Shown: piece by piece, positions 37,031 through 45,991 of the stretch
How the letters are laid out: every line of letters begins with the position of its first letter
Position numbering within the stretch: position 1 is the stretch's first letter
Origin: Leptospira vanthielii serovar Holland str. Waz Holland = ATCC 700522
Lineage (GTDB): Bacteria; Spirochaetota; Leptospiria; Leptospirales; Leptospiraceae
Length of the DNA: 64,000 bases
NCBI RefSeq assembly: GCF_000332455.1
Contig: NZ_AOGY02000062.1
Span: 5,001-69,000, forward strand
Direction: 5' to 3'
Translations under genes and position numbers: made by a program
Notes under the pieces: model-generated
Databases searched by the model: none
Told to the model about the DNA's origin: nothing
What the model saw: the letters and a program-made list of their open reading frames with translations, nothing else

Positions 37031-37107
37031 CTCTGACCCCAGATAATTGCACTTCTAGAACCAAAAAAAAAGTTTAAAACCCAAATTCAAAAAAGCCCAA
37101 TTTCCCC

Positions 37108-37151
37108 TTGACGGAAGTTGGTCGAGTCCATTTATCGTATATTTACGATAA
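37108..37151 (+). promoter_or_regulatory. Promoter and ArsR operator of the arsenic operon
   Basis: TTGACG (37108-37113) can serve as -35. The -10 region 17 bases further overlaps a perfect palindrome, TTATCGTA (37132-37139) with TACGATAA (37144-37151) around TATT. The palindrome ends three bases before the arsR ATG. Placement over the promoter core and adjacent to the repressor gene is typical of an ArsR autoregulatory site. Confidence 0.75.
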
Positions 37152-37154
37152 ACT

Positions 37155-37502
37155 ATGGCCCAGAACAAAAAAACAGAATTCCCGGAGAATATTCAAAGGA
37201 TTGCTTCCTTTACCAAACTGCTCTCCCACCCGGCAAGGCTTGCCATTTTAGAAGTATTGGCGAGTCGACAAACCTGTGTTTGTGGAGAAATTGTAGAAAT
37301 TCTTCCTTTGGCACAATCTACCGTTTCTCAACATTTAAAGGAATTAAAAGAGGGAGGGCTAGTCAAGGGGGAAGTAGAAGGGACTTCTTCCTGTTATTGT
37401 ATCCATTGGGATAATTTTTCCAAAGCCTATAACGAATTTGCAAAACATATCGAATTCATTCAAAAATTTAAAAATAACAAAACGGAGAACTGCTGTGAGT
37501 AA
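37155..37502 (+). CDS. arsR: Arsenic-responsive repressor ArsR
   Basis: The 115-residue winged-helix regulator of the ArsR/SmtB family is expected to bind the palindrome three bases upstream and leave it when arsenite binds. The recognition helix is in LPLAQSTVSQHLKELKEGGLV. The metal-sensing pair is CVCGEIV in the first helix of the DNA-binding part, as in ELCVCDL of classical ArsR. Two further cysteines end the protein (NCCE) and SSCYC lies at the wing, so additional thiols are available for arsenite. The stop overlaps arsC by eight bases. Confidence 0.93.
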   Translation: MAQNKKTEFPENIQRIASFTKLLSHPARLAILEVLASRQTCVCGEIVEILPLAQSTVSQHLKELKEGGLVKGEVEGTSSCYCIHWDNFSKAYNEFAKHIEFIQKFKNNKTENCCE

Positions 37503-37917
37503 TAGAAAAAATATTTTAATCCTGTGCACCGGGAATAGTTGTAGGAGCCAAATCGCCGAAGGTTGGATGCGATTTTTTGCAAAGGACAAAGCCAATGTTT
37601 ATAGTGCAGGAATCGAAACTCATGGTGTGAATCCGAAAGCCATAGCGACAATGAAAGAAGCGGGAATCGATATTTCTCACCACACTTCCAATCATATCAA
37701 TGAATATAAGGACATCCAGTTTGATTTCTTAATTACAGTTTGTGACCACGCAAAAGAAAACTGTCCCTATTTCCCCACAAATGCAAAACAATTTCACCAC
37801 AATTTTACTGACCCATCCAAAAAGGTAGGATCAGAAGAAGAAATTAAAAACGCCTTCGCAGATACAAGAGAAGAAATTCGAAACTACTGCGAAAACTTTG
37901 TAAAGAACGAACTATAA
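37495..37917 (+). CDS. arsC: Arsenate reductase, thioredoxin-coupled
   Basis: The 140-residue enzyme reduces arsenate to arsenite, with the fold of low-molecular-weight tyrosine phosphatases. The P-loop CTGNSCRS starts at Cys11, and the two relay cysteines are Cys83 (TVCD) and Cys90 (ENCPYFP). These match the Cys10-Cys82-Cys89 relay of the pI258 thioredoxin-linked type. The start is GTG at 37495 with GGAG seven bases upstream, overlapping arsR. A longer frame to 37438 would lie entirely inside arsR. Product arsenite would be exported by the Acr3 encoded two genes downstream. Confidence 0.93.
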   Translation: MSNRKNILILCTGNSCRSQIAEGWMRFFAKDKANVYSAGIETHGVNPKAIATMKEAGIDISHHTSNHINEYKDIQFDFLITVCDHAKENCPYFPTNAKQFHHNFTDPSKKVGSEEEIKNAFADTREEIRNYCENFVKNEL

Positions 37918-37928
37918 AAGAGGGTAGA

Positions 37929-38468
37929 ATGAAAACACTAACATGGAACGACTTTAAAACTAATTTGGATTTATATCCAGAACTTCACTTAAAATTTGAA
38001 TATGGCAAAAACCAAACCATATTTCCGAACTATCATATCACCGAATTCAAACTGGCAAACATCCAATCCGTAGATTGTGGTGGGAAAACAGATTCTTGGT
38101 CTGAGATCATTTTACAAGTGTTAGAACCGAAAGTAGAAAAAGATACCGAATCAATGACACTCGCAAAAGTGAATTCCATTTTAAAAAAAGTAACTTCTTC
38201 CATGGATATACCAGAAGAGGCGACTTTAAGAATTGAATTTGGGAACGCAGATACTGCGATGAGACAATACTTTGTATCAGAGATGAATCCAATTGAAAAT
38301 TATCTTCTCATCCAATTAAAAGATGGAAAAACAGAATGTAAAGCAACGATAACATGTGGTTTACCAAAAGATGCGGTTTCCTTTCCCAAACTAGAAAAAA
38401 CAAGTTCTGCTTGTTGTTCACCTAAAGCAACTATAGAAGATACGAATGAACCTGCAGGATGTTGTTAA
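37929..38468 (+). CDS. DUF6428-type protein of the arsenic operon
   Basis: The 179-residue cytoplasmic protein has an N-terminal alpha/beta domain and a cysteine-rich C-terminus (ACCSP and a final GCC). Its form matches the small family DUF6428, found next to arsenic genes in many bacteria; this recollection could not be checked. The terminal cysteines suggest binding of arsenite or another thiophilic ion, perhaps as a carrier to Acr3. GAGGG lies four bases before the ATG, and the stop is directly adjacent to acr3. Confidence 0.75.
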   Translation: MKTLTWNDFKTNLDLYPELHLKFEYGKNQTIFPNYHITEFKLANIQSVDCGGKTDSWSEIILQVLEPKVEKDTESMTLAKVNSILKKVTSSMDIPEEATLRIEFGNADTAMRQYFVSEMNPIENYLLIQLKDGKTECKATITCGLPKDAVSFPKLEKTSSACCSPKATIEDTNEPAGCC

Positions 38469-39518
38469 ATGAAACAACTTTCTTTTTTAGATAGATTTTT
38501 AACCGTTTGGATCTTTGGTGCGATGGCCATTGGCTTACTGATTGGAAAATTTTTACCATCCGTTGTTTCTGAATTTTCTTCTCTTTCTGTAGGAACAACC
38601 AATATCCCTCTGGCCATAGGGCTGATACTGATGATGTATCCACCACTTGCCAAAGTGAAATATAAAGAAATGGGAAAGGTATTTAAGGATGGAAAGTTAC
38701 TCACTCTTTCCTTAGTTCTCAATTGGATCATTGGGCCTATCCTTATGTTTTTTTTGGCGATTACTTTTCTGGCCGACGAACCGGAATACAGAACGGGACT
38801 GATACTCATTGGTCTAGCGCGTTGTATTGCCATGGTGATTGTTTGGAATGATTTGGCAGAGGGAGATAGAGAATACGGGGCAGCACTTGTGGCCCTGAAT
38901 AGTATCTTTCAAGTTTTCTTTTATAGTTTTTATGCCTATCTATTCATAACCATTTTACCACCTTATTTTGGTTTGGCTGGAACAGAAGTTTCGATTCAGA
39001 TTTCAGATATAGCAGAAACTGTGGGAATTTATCTGGGAATTCCGTTTTTTCTCGGTTTTCTTTCTCGGTATGGGTTTGAAAAGTTTGGTGCCAAAGAGTT
39101 TTATGAAACCAAATTCCTTCCAAGAATTTCGCCCTTAACATTATCTGCTCTTCTATTTACTATCATCGTTATGTTTAGTTTGAAGGGTGGAATGATTTTA
39201 GAATTAACGGATGATGTAGCTCGTGTTGCCATCCCCCTACTTTTGTATTTTGGTATTATGTTTTTTGTAAGCCTTTGGATTGGATACAAATTGGGAGTGG
39301 ACTATTCAAAAAATGCAGCCGTCAGTTTTACGGCAACAGGAAATAACTTTGAATTGGCGATTGCCGTAGCCATTGGTGTATTTGGAATCCAAAGTGGGGT
39401 TGCTTTTGTGGGAGTGATTGGGCCCTTAATTGAAGTGCCGGCCCTTATCCTACTTGTTAAGTTTGCCATCGGATTTCGAAACAAGTTTTATAAGAGGAAT
39501 ACAAACCTTTCTCAATGA
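38469..39518 (+). CDS. acr3: Arsenite efflux permease Acr3
   Basis: The 349-residue membrane protein has ten predicted segments and belongs to the Acr3/BASS group that expels arsenite with the proton gradient. The conserved cysteine essential for As(III) transport is Cys119 in [36 protein letters not shown] near the C-terminus is the other conserved motif. It starts on the base after the DUF6428 stop and ends in a stem-loop that includes its stop codon. It is the last gene of arsR-arsC-DUF6428-acr3. Confidence 0.95.
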   Translation: MKQLSFLDRFLTVWIFGAMAIGLLIGKFLPSVVSEFSSLSVGTTNIPLAIGLILMMYPPLAKVKYKEMGKVFKDGKLLTLSLVLNWIIGPILMFFLAITFLADEPEYRTGLILIGLARCIAMVIVWNDLAEGDREYGAALVALNSIFQVFFYSFYAYLFITILPPYFGLAGTEVSIQISDIAETVGIYLGIPFFLGFLSRYGFEKFGAKEFYETKFLPRISPLTLSALLFTIIVMFSLKGGMILELTDDVARVAIPLLLYFGIMFFVSLWIGYKLGVDYSKNAAVSFTATGNNFELAIAVAIGVFGIQSGVAFVGVIGPLIEVPALILLVKFAIGFRNKFYKRNTNLSQ

Positions 39519-39539
39519 GGAAGGTTTGTTTACTTTTTT
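39501..39539 (+). terminator. Terminator of the arsenic operon, overlapping the acr3 stop
   Basis: ACAAACCTTTCTC (39501-39513) pairs with GAGGAAGGTTTGT (39517-39529) with a single T-G wobble and a three-base loop. A TTACTTTTTT tract follows. The stem includes the last acr3 codons and the stop at 39516-39518. Confidence 0.85.
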
Positions 39540-39559
39540 CGAAACTCTTCTCTTTTGAT

Positions 39560-40147
39560 CTAACTTAGTTTTCGAATTCCCTCTGCTAAACAATAATTAG
39601 CAATGGCAAGTAAGATATGAAAGATATCAACGTTCAAAACAGGTCCTGTTGATCCTTTGGTTCCGATCACAAGACCTGCCACAATAAATAAAACAGAGCC
39701 GATGATTCCCATGACGGCTGCATTTGATTTTCTCGGGAAACGAACCAGAGAACTAATGAGAATGATAAACATAGATAATCCACCAACGACTGTCGGATAA
39801 ATAGCAAGTGGATAGAGATAAGAAAATGCTAAGTAGAGAAGAAAAGTTACGGCGATAAATAGGAAAAAAGTTTTTTCCGAAAGAGATCGGAAAGTAAAAT
39901 GAAAAAATGCAAGTCCGAGAAGCGGAACTCCCACACATCCAGACAATCCCACAAAAAAACGATAGATGGGATCAAGGGTGTTGATCCCTAAAAAATGGAT
40001 CGAACCAAGTCCAGCAGAGATTCCAATGATGGCCAGGCCATACAAAGCGGAACGAGAAGGAATGGAAGACTTCCCGACGAATCGATATGCCATTGCCAGG
40101 GAAACTAAGGAAAGAATTAAGTCTGAAAGAAAAGTTGAGAAAACCAT
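39560..40147 (-). CDS. Polytopic membrane protein of unknown function
   Basis: I do not recognise the family. The 195-residue protein has six or seven closely spaced membrane segments and almost no soluble part. The pattern FLGINTLDPIYRF and FHILLAIANYCLAEGIRKL places acidic and His residues at membrane boundaries. It is a single gene, convergent with the arsenic operon and 65 bases downstream of the PAS protein gene on the same strand, so the two may share a transcript. Confidence 0.7.
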   Translation of the reverse strand: MVFSTFLSDLILSLVSLAMAYRFVGKSSIPSRSALYGLAIIGISAGLGSIHFLGINTLDPIYRFFVGLSGCVGVPLLGLAFFHFTFRSLSEKTFFLFIAVTFLLYLAFSYLYPLAIYPTVVGGLSMFIILISSLVRFPRKSNAAVMGIIGSVLFIVAGLVIGTKGSTGPVLNVDIFHILLAIANYCLAEGIRKLS

Positions 40148-40212
40148 GGCTACGAATTAGAACTTATTTAGTAGAAGAAGCAAGATAAATTAAACAGTCT
40201 TCAATAATTAAT

Positions 40213-42027
40213 TCAGGGAACTATGACTCGTTGGGATTTTAGTACAATGTCCTGAATGATACTGTCCAATTCCTTAGCCGATTCGATGAGGTGATCCAAA
40301 CTTTTCCGTTCTTCTTCTGGCGACAAAATTCCCGTTTTGATCAAATCCACAATTCCCATAATCTTTGCCAATGGGTTTCGGACAACATGGGACTGGGTCC
40401 AAGCGATAGCCTTTAGTTTTTCGTTTTGTGTCTGAATGGCCGTAATTTGGAAAACACGTTCTGTCACATCATGAAAGTTATCAACGATCCCACCAATGTT
40501 TTCGTCCTCGGTTAGATTGGTGATGGTAGACTCCACCCACCTCCAAGAACCATTTTGGTGTTTGATTCTAAAATTATGGCTCGGTAAGGAATTTCCTTGG
40601 GGTATAGAACGAACCTCTTCCAATCGTTTGATGATTTTGGGAACATCGTCTGGATGCAAAAAATCGAATAAGTTCATGTGCATTGCATCCGATTCCGTAT
40701 ATCCCAATACTTTGGTGATTGAAGGAGATACATATTTGGCCTTCCCTTCAGTGCTGAGTATAGCAATTACATCGACACCATTTTCGACAAGGGCTCGGTA
40801 ACGTTTTTCGCTAGCAACTAGTTCCATTCGTTTTGCCATCAAATCCGTGATGTCTTTTGAAAAACAAGCAAGGCCAGTGATTTGTCCGTCAGGATTTCTA
40901 ATAGGATTAAAAAATACTTCCCGGTGTTCTTCCAGTTGGGTGATGGGGCTAAGGAACCTTTCGTAAGTTTTGAAACACTCACCAGAAAGTCCCCTTTCAT
41001 AATACCCCTTCCATTTTTCATAGAAGGCTTCTCCTTGGCTCATAATAAGCACCGAATCACCTTCCTTAGCGGCCGTTCCGCGGAGATATCCAATCACATC
41101 CATAAATGGTTTATTGGCTGCAATCAAACAAAAATGAGAGTCTAAAGACCAAATCAAATCGGTAGTTCCATTGATGAGGGCTTCTTGGTTTCGTTTGATA
41201 CGAATCAGTTTTTCCTCTGAAATGACTTTGTCTGAAATATCGCGGGTAACACTGAGAACCGATGTAATTTCTCCTGTTTGGTTTGCAAGTGGAACGGCAG
41301 TACTTTCCATCCATCTTTCTGTGCCTTTCAGACCAATGATACGAAACCTTGTACTCGACTTGATCCCTTGCAGAGCACGATTGTGTATGGATTGATAAAA
41401 TTTTAAATCAAGAGGATTTACTAGATCTTCCACCTTTTGCCCCAAAGCATCTTCTGGACCATTTGCCTCGATCATTTGTAAACCAGCAGGATTCATCTCC
41501 ACAAGGATTCCCTCCGGTGAAACTACTTTCACGCATTCTGGTTCTGATTGGAGGATGGTACTGAGTCGCAGCTCTTGTTGTTTTAAGGTTTGATAAGCTT
41601 CTCTTTGTTCGGTGATGTCTTGAAAGATTCCGACAATTTGCACAGGTTCGTTTTTTTCGTTCCGAATGACATCGGCAAGTGATCGTATCGTTTTGATTTT
41701 TCCTGTAGTGGTGATGAGCCTACATTCTAAATCATAAGCGATTCCTGTTTCTAATACCTCTTTCATGTGCAACATGGCACGTTCGCGGTCATCGGGATGG
41801 ACAAACTGAAATCCAGTTTCTAAGTCTACGGGCATGGAAGAAGGATCCATTTCTAAAATATGGAACACTCCCTCCGACCAATGGAGAGTTTGATTCACAA
41901 AGTCTACATCCCAATGACCAATTTTTGCCAAAGATTCCATCTGACGGAGTATTAACTCATGTTTATTTCCTTGGCCCAAAACAGAGGATGCAGAAGATTC
42001 TATTTTGTCATTTTTTTTCTTTTTCAC
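40213..42027 (-). CDS. Multi-PAS signalling protein with HisKA-like end but no ATPase domain
   Basis: The 604-residue soluble protein has four PAS/PAC units at about 30-145, 150-270, 275-400 and 405-530. The last C-terminal part contains the helix AWTQSHVVRNPLAKIMGI, which resembles the phosphoacceptor helix (SH.vR.PLa.i.G) of HisKA domains. The protein then ends after LDSIIQDIVLKSQ, so no HATPase_c domain (N, D or G boxes) is present. It cannot autophosphorylate by itself and may be phosphorylated by another kinase or act as a sensor partner. No response regulator is adjacent. The start is ATG at 42027. Confidence 0.8.
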   Translation of the reverse strand: MKKKKNDKIESSASSVLGQGNKHELILRQMESLAKIGHWDVDFVNQTLHWSEGVFHILEMDPSSMPVDLETGFQFVHPDDRERAMLHMKEVLETGIAYDLECRLITTTGKIKTIRSLADVIRNEKNEPVQIVGIFQDITEQREAYQTLKQQELRLSTILQSEPECVKVVSPEGILVEMNPAGLQMIEANGPEDALGQKVEDLVNPLDLKFYQSIHNRALQGIKSSTRFRIIGLKGTERWMESTAVPLANQTGEITSVLSVTRDISDKVISEEKLIRIKRNQEALINGTTDLIWSLDSHFCLIAANKPFMDVIGYLRGTAAKEGDSVLIMSQGEAFYEKWKGYYERGLSGECFKTYERFLSPITQLEEHREVFFNPIRNPDGQITGLACFSKDITDLMAKRMELVASEKRYRALVENGVDVIAILSTEGKAKYVSPSITKVLGYTESDAMHMNLFDFLHPDDVPKIIKRLEEVRSIPQGNSLPSHNFRIKHQNGSWRWVESTITNLTEDENIGGIVDNFHDVTERVFQITAIQTQNEKLKAIAWTQSHVVRNPLAKIMGIVDLIKTGILSPEEERKSLDHLIESAKELDSIIQDIVLKSQRVIVP

Positions 42028-42160
42028 AACGAATCATCGCCCCCTAAAATCCGAAGTATGATTTTGTCCGATCGATACATCGCAGTCAGCCCTTTTTTTA
42101 ATAAAAAACGAAAATCTAACATTTGGAAGTTGGGAGTTTCACCACCAGGGATAGGAAGGA

Positions 42161-42243
42161 TGCCGAAGGCACCCTGGTTTGGCGTTTAAGCCAACCAGGG
42201 GGAAGCGAACGCGGACTCCGGACTAGCCCGCCCGGGTGGCCCG
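42161..42243. other. GC-rich structured intergenic element
   Basis: The 281-base gap between the SCO gene and the PAS gene (both minus strand) has a GC-rich block unlike its AT-rich borders. It contains TGCC-GAA-GGCA (42161-42171) and a long stem CCCTGGTTTGGC (42172-42183) with GCCAACCAGGG (42190-42200). A GC stretch with CCCGCCCGGGTGGCCCG follows to about 42243. No tRNA fold fits. It may end transcription from the SCO operon or be a dispersed palindromic repeat of the genome. Confidence 0.45.
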
Positions 42244-42308
42244 AACAATTAATACATTCAAGTTTCCTAATTAGAATAACAGGCCTTATACTATGTCACT
42301 AAAAAATA

Positions 42309-43049
42309 TCAAATTTTACTTGGAGTTTGCTGTTTGTTTGTCGGTAACTCGCGCATTAACAGTTTGATATCTTCTAACATTGTTTTTATAGACTCACCTC
42401 GATTTCCATTGTAAATTCCGCGAAAATGTAAGTCGGGGCCAATCAGAAAAATTTGTTCTGAATGAACAAAGTCTTTTTTCGGGTTTTTGTTTGTTGTGTT
42501 GGTATCCGCCTGGAACGTGTTACGTGCCAAGTCAAAAACTTTTTCCCGATCGCCTGTTAACAAATTCCAATATTGAGAATATATCCCCTTTTCTTCAGCG
42601 AATTTTTTTAATTCTAAAGGATTATCCAAATCTGGAGTCACAGAATACGAAACAATCTGAATGTCTTTTCGTTTGGTGATTTCTGATTGTACAAATTTTA
42701 AATTACGAATGATATTGGGACATAGACCATGACACTTAGCAAAGAAAAACGATACAATAGTAATCTTTCCTTTGAAATGTGATTCATCAATACTTTGACC
42801 CAGTTGGTTTTGAAATGTAAACGGATCTACTTTACGAACATTTGTAGGTAGTTGTTGATCACCCTCCATCCAGAAAACTTCCAAATCACTACCACGAAAG
42901 TATGGTAACCTATCTTTTTGGGGAGTAGCAAAGAATGTTAAGTTAAAATCTTTTTCACCATCTTCACGACCAAACCATCCACAAGAGAAAAAACAAAATA
43001 TCAAAATAACATATTTAATGAATATTCCAGAATAACGAATATTTTTCAT
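42309..43049 (-). CDS. SCO1/SenC copper-binding lipoprotein
   Basis: The 246-residue protein has a signal peptide ending in a lipobox, FFSC, and a thioredoxin-like SCO domain. The copper ligands of the family are all visible: Cys106 and Cys110 in KCHGLCP, and His196 in DFVHSEQIFLI. SCO proteins deliver copper to the CuA centre of cytochrome oxidase or act as periplasmic thiol redox proteins. It overlaps the MORN-repeat lipoprotein gene by four bases (ATGA) and is the last gene of the YHYH-MORN-SCO operon. Confidence 0.9.
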   Translation of the reverse strand: MKNIRYSGIFIKYVILIFCFFSCGWFGREDGEKDFNLTFFATPQKDRLPYFRGSDLEVFWMEGDQQLPTNVRKVDPFTFQNQLGQSIDESHFKGKITIVSFFFAKCHGLCPNIIRNLKFVQSEITKRKDIQIVSYSVTPDLDNPLELKKFAEEKGIYSQYWNLLTGDREKVFDLARNTFQADTNTTNKNPKKDFVHSEQIFLIGPDLHFRGIYNGNRGESIKTMLEDIKLLMRELPTNKQQTPSKI

Positions 43050-43612
43050 GGATTGATTACTGTTTTTTTATTTGTTTCATCCCCTTTGAGTTTGAAACAT
43101 AATTTAGAACCAACGACACCGTACAAACGTTCAGGAGAATATGTATAATTTGAATAGATTTTACCATCTTTACGCCAAACTTTAGTCCCTATATTGATTC
43201 CATTGTCAAACTTTGCATAACGATACACCTTTCCGTCTTCGTGCCATTCCCAATGATCACCCACTGGTAAATCATCGTTATAGGAATATTGAAACCGAGG
43301 ATTCCCGTTTTCATACCAACCTCGATGAATTCCGATTCGTTTACCTTGTTTATAAAAAAACTCAGCGCTTATTTGGCCATTGGCATAGGTGTCTATCATA
43401 GGACCATCTTCGAGACCATTCAAAAAAGAAGTGATCCGAATTGTTCCATTCGGATGTACTGATTTCATTTTGCCTGAGAACTTTTCGCCTTTAAGGTAAT
43501 AGATACTTTCTAAACCAAGAGTTAACTGCGGATCGTTATCCATTACCACCTCTCCACAATGAATGAGAGAGGTTAACAAAAGAATGGCGATCCAAATAAA
43601 GTTATGATTCAC
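43046..43612 (-). CDS. MORN-repeat (YwqK-like) lipoprotein
   Basis: The 188-residue lipoprotein has a signal ending SLIHC and five or so MORN-type repeats with the pattern 'G....Y.NG....' (for example DTYANGQISAEFFYKQGKRIG, RGWYENGNPRFQYSYNDDLPVG, HWEWHEDGKVYRYAKFDNGINIG). Such repeats resemble the YwqK family annotated as antitoxin-like, but here the protein is exported, so that role is unlikely. It is the middle gene of the YHYH-MORN-SCO operon, overlapping SCO by four bases. Confidence 0.78.
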   Translation of the reverse strand: MNHNFIWIAILLLTSLIHCGEVVMDNDPQLTLGLESIYYLKGEKFSGKMKSVHPNGTIRITSFLNGLEDGPMIDTYANGQISAEFFYKQGKRIGIHRGWYENGNPRFQYSYNDDLPVGDHWEWHEDGKVYRYAKFDNGINIGTKVWRKDGKIYSNYTYSPERLYGVVGSKLCFKLKGDETNKKTVINP

Positions 43613-43635
43613 AAATTTGATTTAATATAAACGAT

Positions 43636-44493
43636 TTAATTTGTTGATCCACCTTCCCCGATCAGTTTACCTGAAAGAAGGATTCCATTGACCTCTATTC
43701 CATTATTCACATGATAATGATGACGAGTGTTTGCAGTCTTAATCGTATTGTAATTGGCGGCTCCCGCCCAAGTGGTTGGCACAGACGTACTTGAGCCAGC
43801 ATCCGTACACTTTGTACTACTATTGACACCGCCTAAGGTAAAACCTGTAGTCAAACCGGCAGTAGTTGTGTCATGTTTTTTTCCAAAAATTAAATATCCG
43901 TCTTTGGCAATTCCAACCAGCTTACTATCATTATTCGAAATTTTAGGAGGCTCTACATGGTAATGATAGGCTCCCGTATTCGTAGGGTGACCTTGCGCCG
44001 AATCGAATGTATAATACTCAGTGGTAAGGGCATCCCCTGGGGCAGCTTGATCATTATAAATGGCGATTCCATTGGTTGATACACCGATCATTCCGAAGCC
44101 GGAAGTCGTTGCTGTTGTATTTTGATTATTTATAGGTACTGTTAAGGTATAGTTTTGTGATTTGATTAAATTGGGATTTGCCGAATTCGATTGGCCTGAA
44201 TTTACATACATAGTAGATTCATAATTCGAATTTGAGGAACCCCAATAAATGCTCTTATAGGTCGGAACCGAATTAAACTTAAATACATAATTAGATCCGC
44301 TGACAGACACTGTGACACAAGTAAAACTAGTCTGAATCCACTCTGGCACTCCCGCACCAAAAGTAGTAGTACAAGATGAACTGTTAAGTAACGCAAGGAG
44401 AGCTAATGAAGTAACGTCTGATTCTTTTTTAGCGTCTTTACAATGAATTGAGAAAAGGATAACAAATACGAGAGATAGTGTCTGTTTGAACAT
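43636..44493 (-). CDS. YHYH-domain lipoprotein
   Basis: The 285-residue protein has a signal ending in a lipobox, FSIHC. The C-terminal YHYH domain has AYHYHVEPP and HHYHVNNGIEVNG, motifs rich in His that could bind a metal. The central region is Ser, Thr and Asn-rich. YHYH proteins occur beside copper and SCO genes in some bacteria as far as I recall. Here an SCO gene follows two genes later in the same operon. A role in extracellular copper binding is plausible but unproven. Confidence 0.82.
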   Translation of the reverse strand: MFKQTLSLVFVILFSIHCKDAKKESDVTSLALLALLNSSSCTTTFGAGVPEWIQTSFTCVTVSVSGSNYVFKFNSVPTYKSIYWGSSNSNYESTMYVNSGQSNSANPNLIKSQNYTLTVPINNQNTTATTSGFGMIGVSTNGIAIYNDQAAPGDALTTEYYTFDSAQGHPTNTGAYHYHVEPPKISNNDSKLVGIAKDGYLIFGKKHDTTTAGLTTGFTLGGVNSSTKCTDAGSSTSVPTTWAGAANYNTIKTANTRHHYHVNNGIEVNGILLSGKLIGEGGSTN

Positions 44494-44635
44494 CTCTATA
44501 AAATACGAATAAAAATTCGCACGTAAAGATTATTTTTAAATGATTCTAAGAATTATAAAAATAATCTAAATTCATACGAGGAGATGCCCCAGGTATTTCT
44601 CCGAATCAAATTCTCTTTGTTTACCAAGATATAAA

Positions 44636-44669
44636 ATAAAAAAACCCCCTGACAATCTGCCAGAGGGTT
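44636..44669 (-). terminator. Terminator of the acyl-CoA dehydrogenase gene
   Basis: On the minus strand, AACCCTCTG (44661-44669) pairs with CAGGGGGTT (44643-44651) with one mismatch. It is followed by a run of seven T. It starts about 37 bases after the dehydrogenase stop. Confidence 0.75.
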
Positions 44670-44706
44670 CTTAAAAACCATTCTGTATTCGATTAGAATA
44701 TTCGAA

Positions 44707-45873
44707 TTAGTCTTTTTTAGAAGCTGCTTCTTTGATTACGTAAGCTGCAATTTCGTTCTTTTGGATTTGAGTTGTTCCTTCGAAGATAGTGAGAATTTTA
44801 GAATCTCTCATTAGTTTCTCAACAGGATACTCTTTTGTATATCCGTATCCACCAAAAATTTGAACTGCGTCAGTAGCACACTGAACCGCACATTCAGATG
44901 CATATGCTTTTGCAATTGCAGAATATTTTGGAAGGTTAGGATCGTTTGCATCAGAAAGACGAGCTGCTTTGTAAGTGATTTCTCTTGCAGTTTCTACTTT
45001 GATAGACATATCAGCTAACATGTGTTGCACTGCTTGGAAAGTTCCGATTTTAACTCCGAACTGTTCTCTTTCACGTGCATAACGAGCTGCGTGATCTAGT
45101 GCTGCTTGCGCCACACCCACACCCATAACGGCTACGAAGGGACGAGAAGCGTTCAATGTTTGAAGAGCGTAAACGAAACCTAGGTTTTCTTTTCCGACCA
45201 GTGCGTCTTCACCAACTTCGCAATCCTCAAAAATGACTTGGTGAGTGGAAGAGGCACGGATTCCGAGTTTGTCTTCTTTTTTACCAACAGTAAGACCTTT
45301 GGCACTACGCGGAACGTAGAAACAAGACACACCACGTGTTCCGCGGTTTTTATCAGTATAAGCAAATACAGTAAAGGCCTGTGCATCGGAGGCACCAGTG
45401 ATCCATTGTTTTGCTCCGTTAATGATCCATTTGTCGCCTTTTTTCTCAGCACGAGTGGTCATACCAGGAACGTCGGAACCTGCACCTGGTTCAGACAAAC
45501 AAAAAGAAACTCCGAACTTTCCGTCCGCAATTTCAGGAAGCCATTTTAATTTTTGTTCGTGAGTGGCACCTTTAAGAATTGGAAGAATTCCAAGACCAGT
45601 GTAAGCAAATCCGAGAGCAATTCCCAGACATCCACGAGAAAGTTCCTCGATGGCTAAACACTGTTCAATCGCACCAAGACCCCATCCACCGTATTCTTCC
45701 GGAATGACAAGACCATTAATTCCTAGTTCCGAACGCATTTTATTGATGAGTTCTGTTGGGTGTTGGTTCTTCTCATCCCAGTGCAATGCTACTTCATGTG
45801 GGATTTCTTTTCTTACGAAGTTACGAACTAAATCTCTGATTTCAAGTTGTTGCTCTGTGAATTGGCTATACAT
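44707..45873 (-). CDS. Acyl-CoA dehydrogenase
   Basis: The 388-residue FAD enzyme oxidises acyl-CoA in beta-oxidation and feeds electrons to electron-transfer flavoprotein. It has the family blocks CLSEPGAGSD, KQWITGASDAQ, YAREREQFGVKIGTFQAVQHMLADM and QIFGGYGYTKEYPVEKLMRD. The catalytic glutamate is in IFEGTTQIQ near the end. I take ATG at 45873, at MYSQFTEQQLEIRDLV, with AAGGA ten bases upstream. A frame open to 46053 would add 60 residues that overlap the divergent hydrolase gene. Leptospira lives on fatty acids, so a role in growth is likely. Confidence 0.93.
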   Translation of the reverse strand: MYSQFTEQQLEIRDLVRNFVRKEIPHEVALHWDEKNQHPTELINKMRSELGINGLVIPEEYGGWGLGAIEQCLAIEELSRGCLGIALGFAYTGLGILPILKGATHEQKLKWLPEIADGKFGVSFCLSEPGAGSDVPGMTTRAEKKGDKWIINGAKQWITGASDAQAFTVFAYTDKNRGTRGVSCFYVPRSAKGLTVGKKEDKLGIRASSTHQVIFEDCEVGEDALVGKENLGFVYALQTLNASRPFVAVMGVGVAQAALDHAARYAREREQFGVKIGTFQAVQHMLADMSIKVETAREITYKAARLSDANDPNLPKYSAIAKAYASECAVQCATDAVQIFGGYGYTKEYPVEKLMRDSKILTIFEGTTQIQKNEIAAYVIKEAASKKD

Positions 45874-45991
45874 TCCGGGATGTTCCTTCTGAGAATGGGT
45901 ATTTACTACCTTTTTTCGTACGACCCTTCCTGTGCCAAGGGTTTTTCTCTCTTTACAAGAAAGCAAATACAATGTTATATTTTCCATTTGT

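Noticed and set aside
42120..42245. Possible tRNA or known riboswitch in the GC-rich block
   Set aside because: No cloverleaf or recognisable aptamer core fits; kept only as a structured element.
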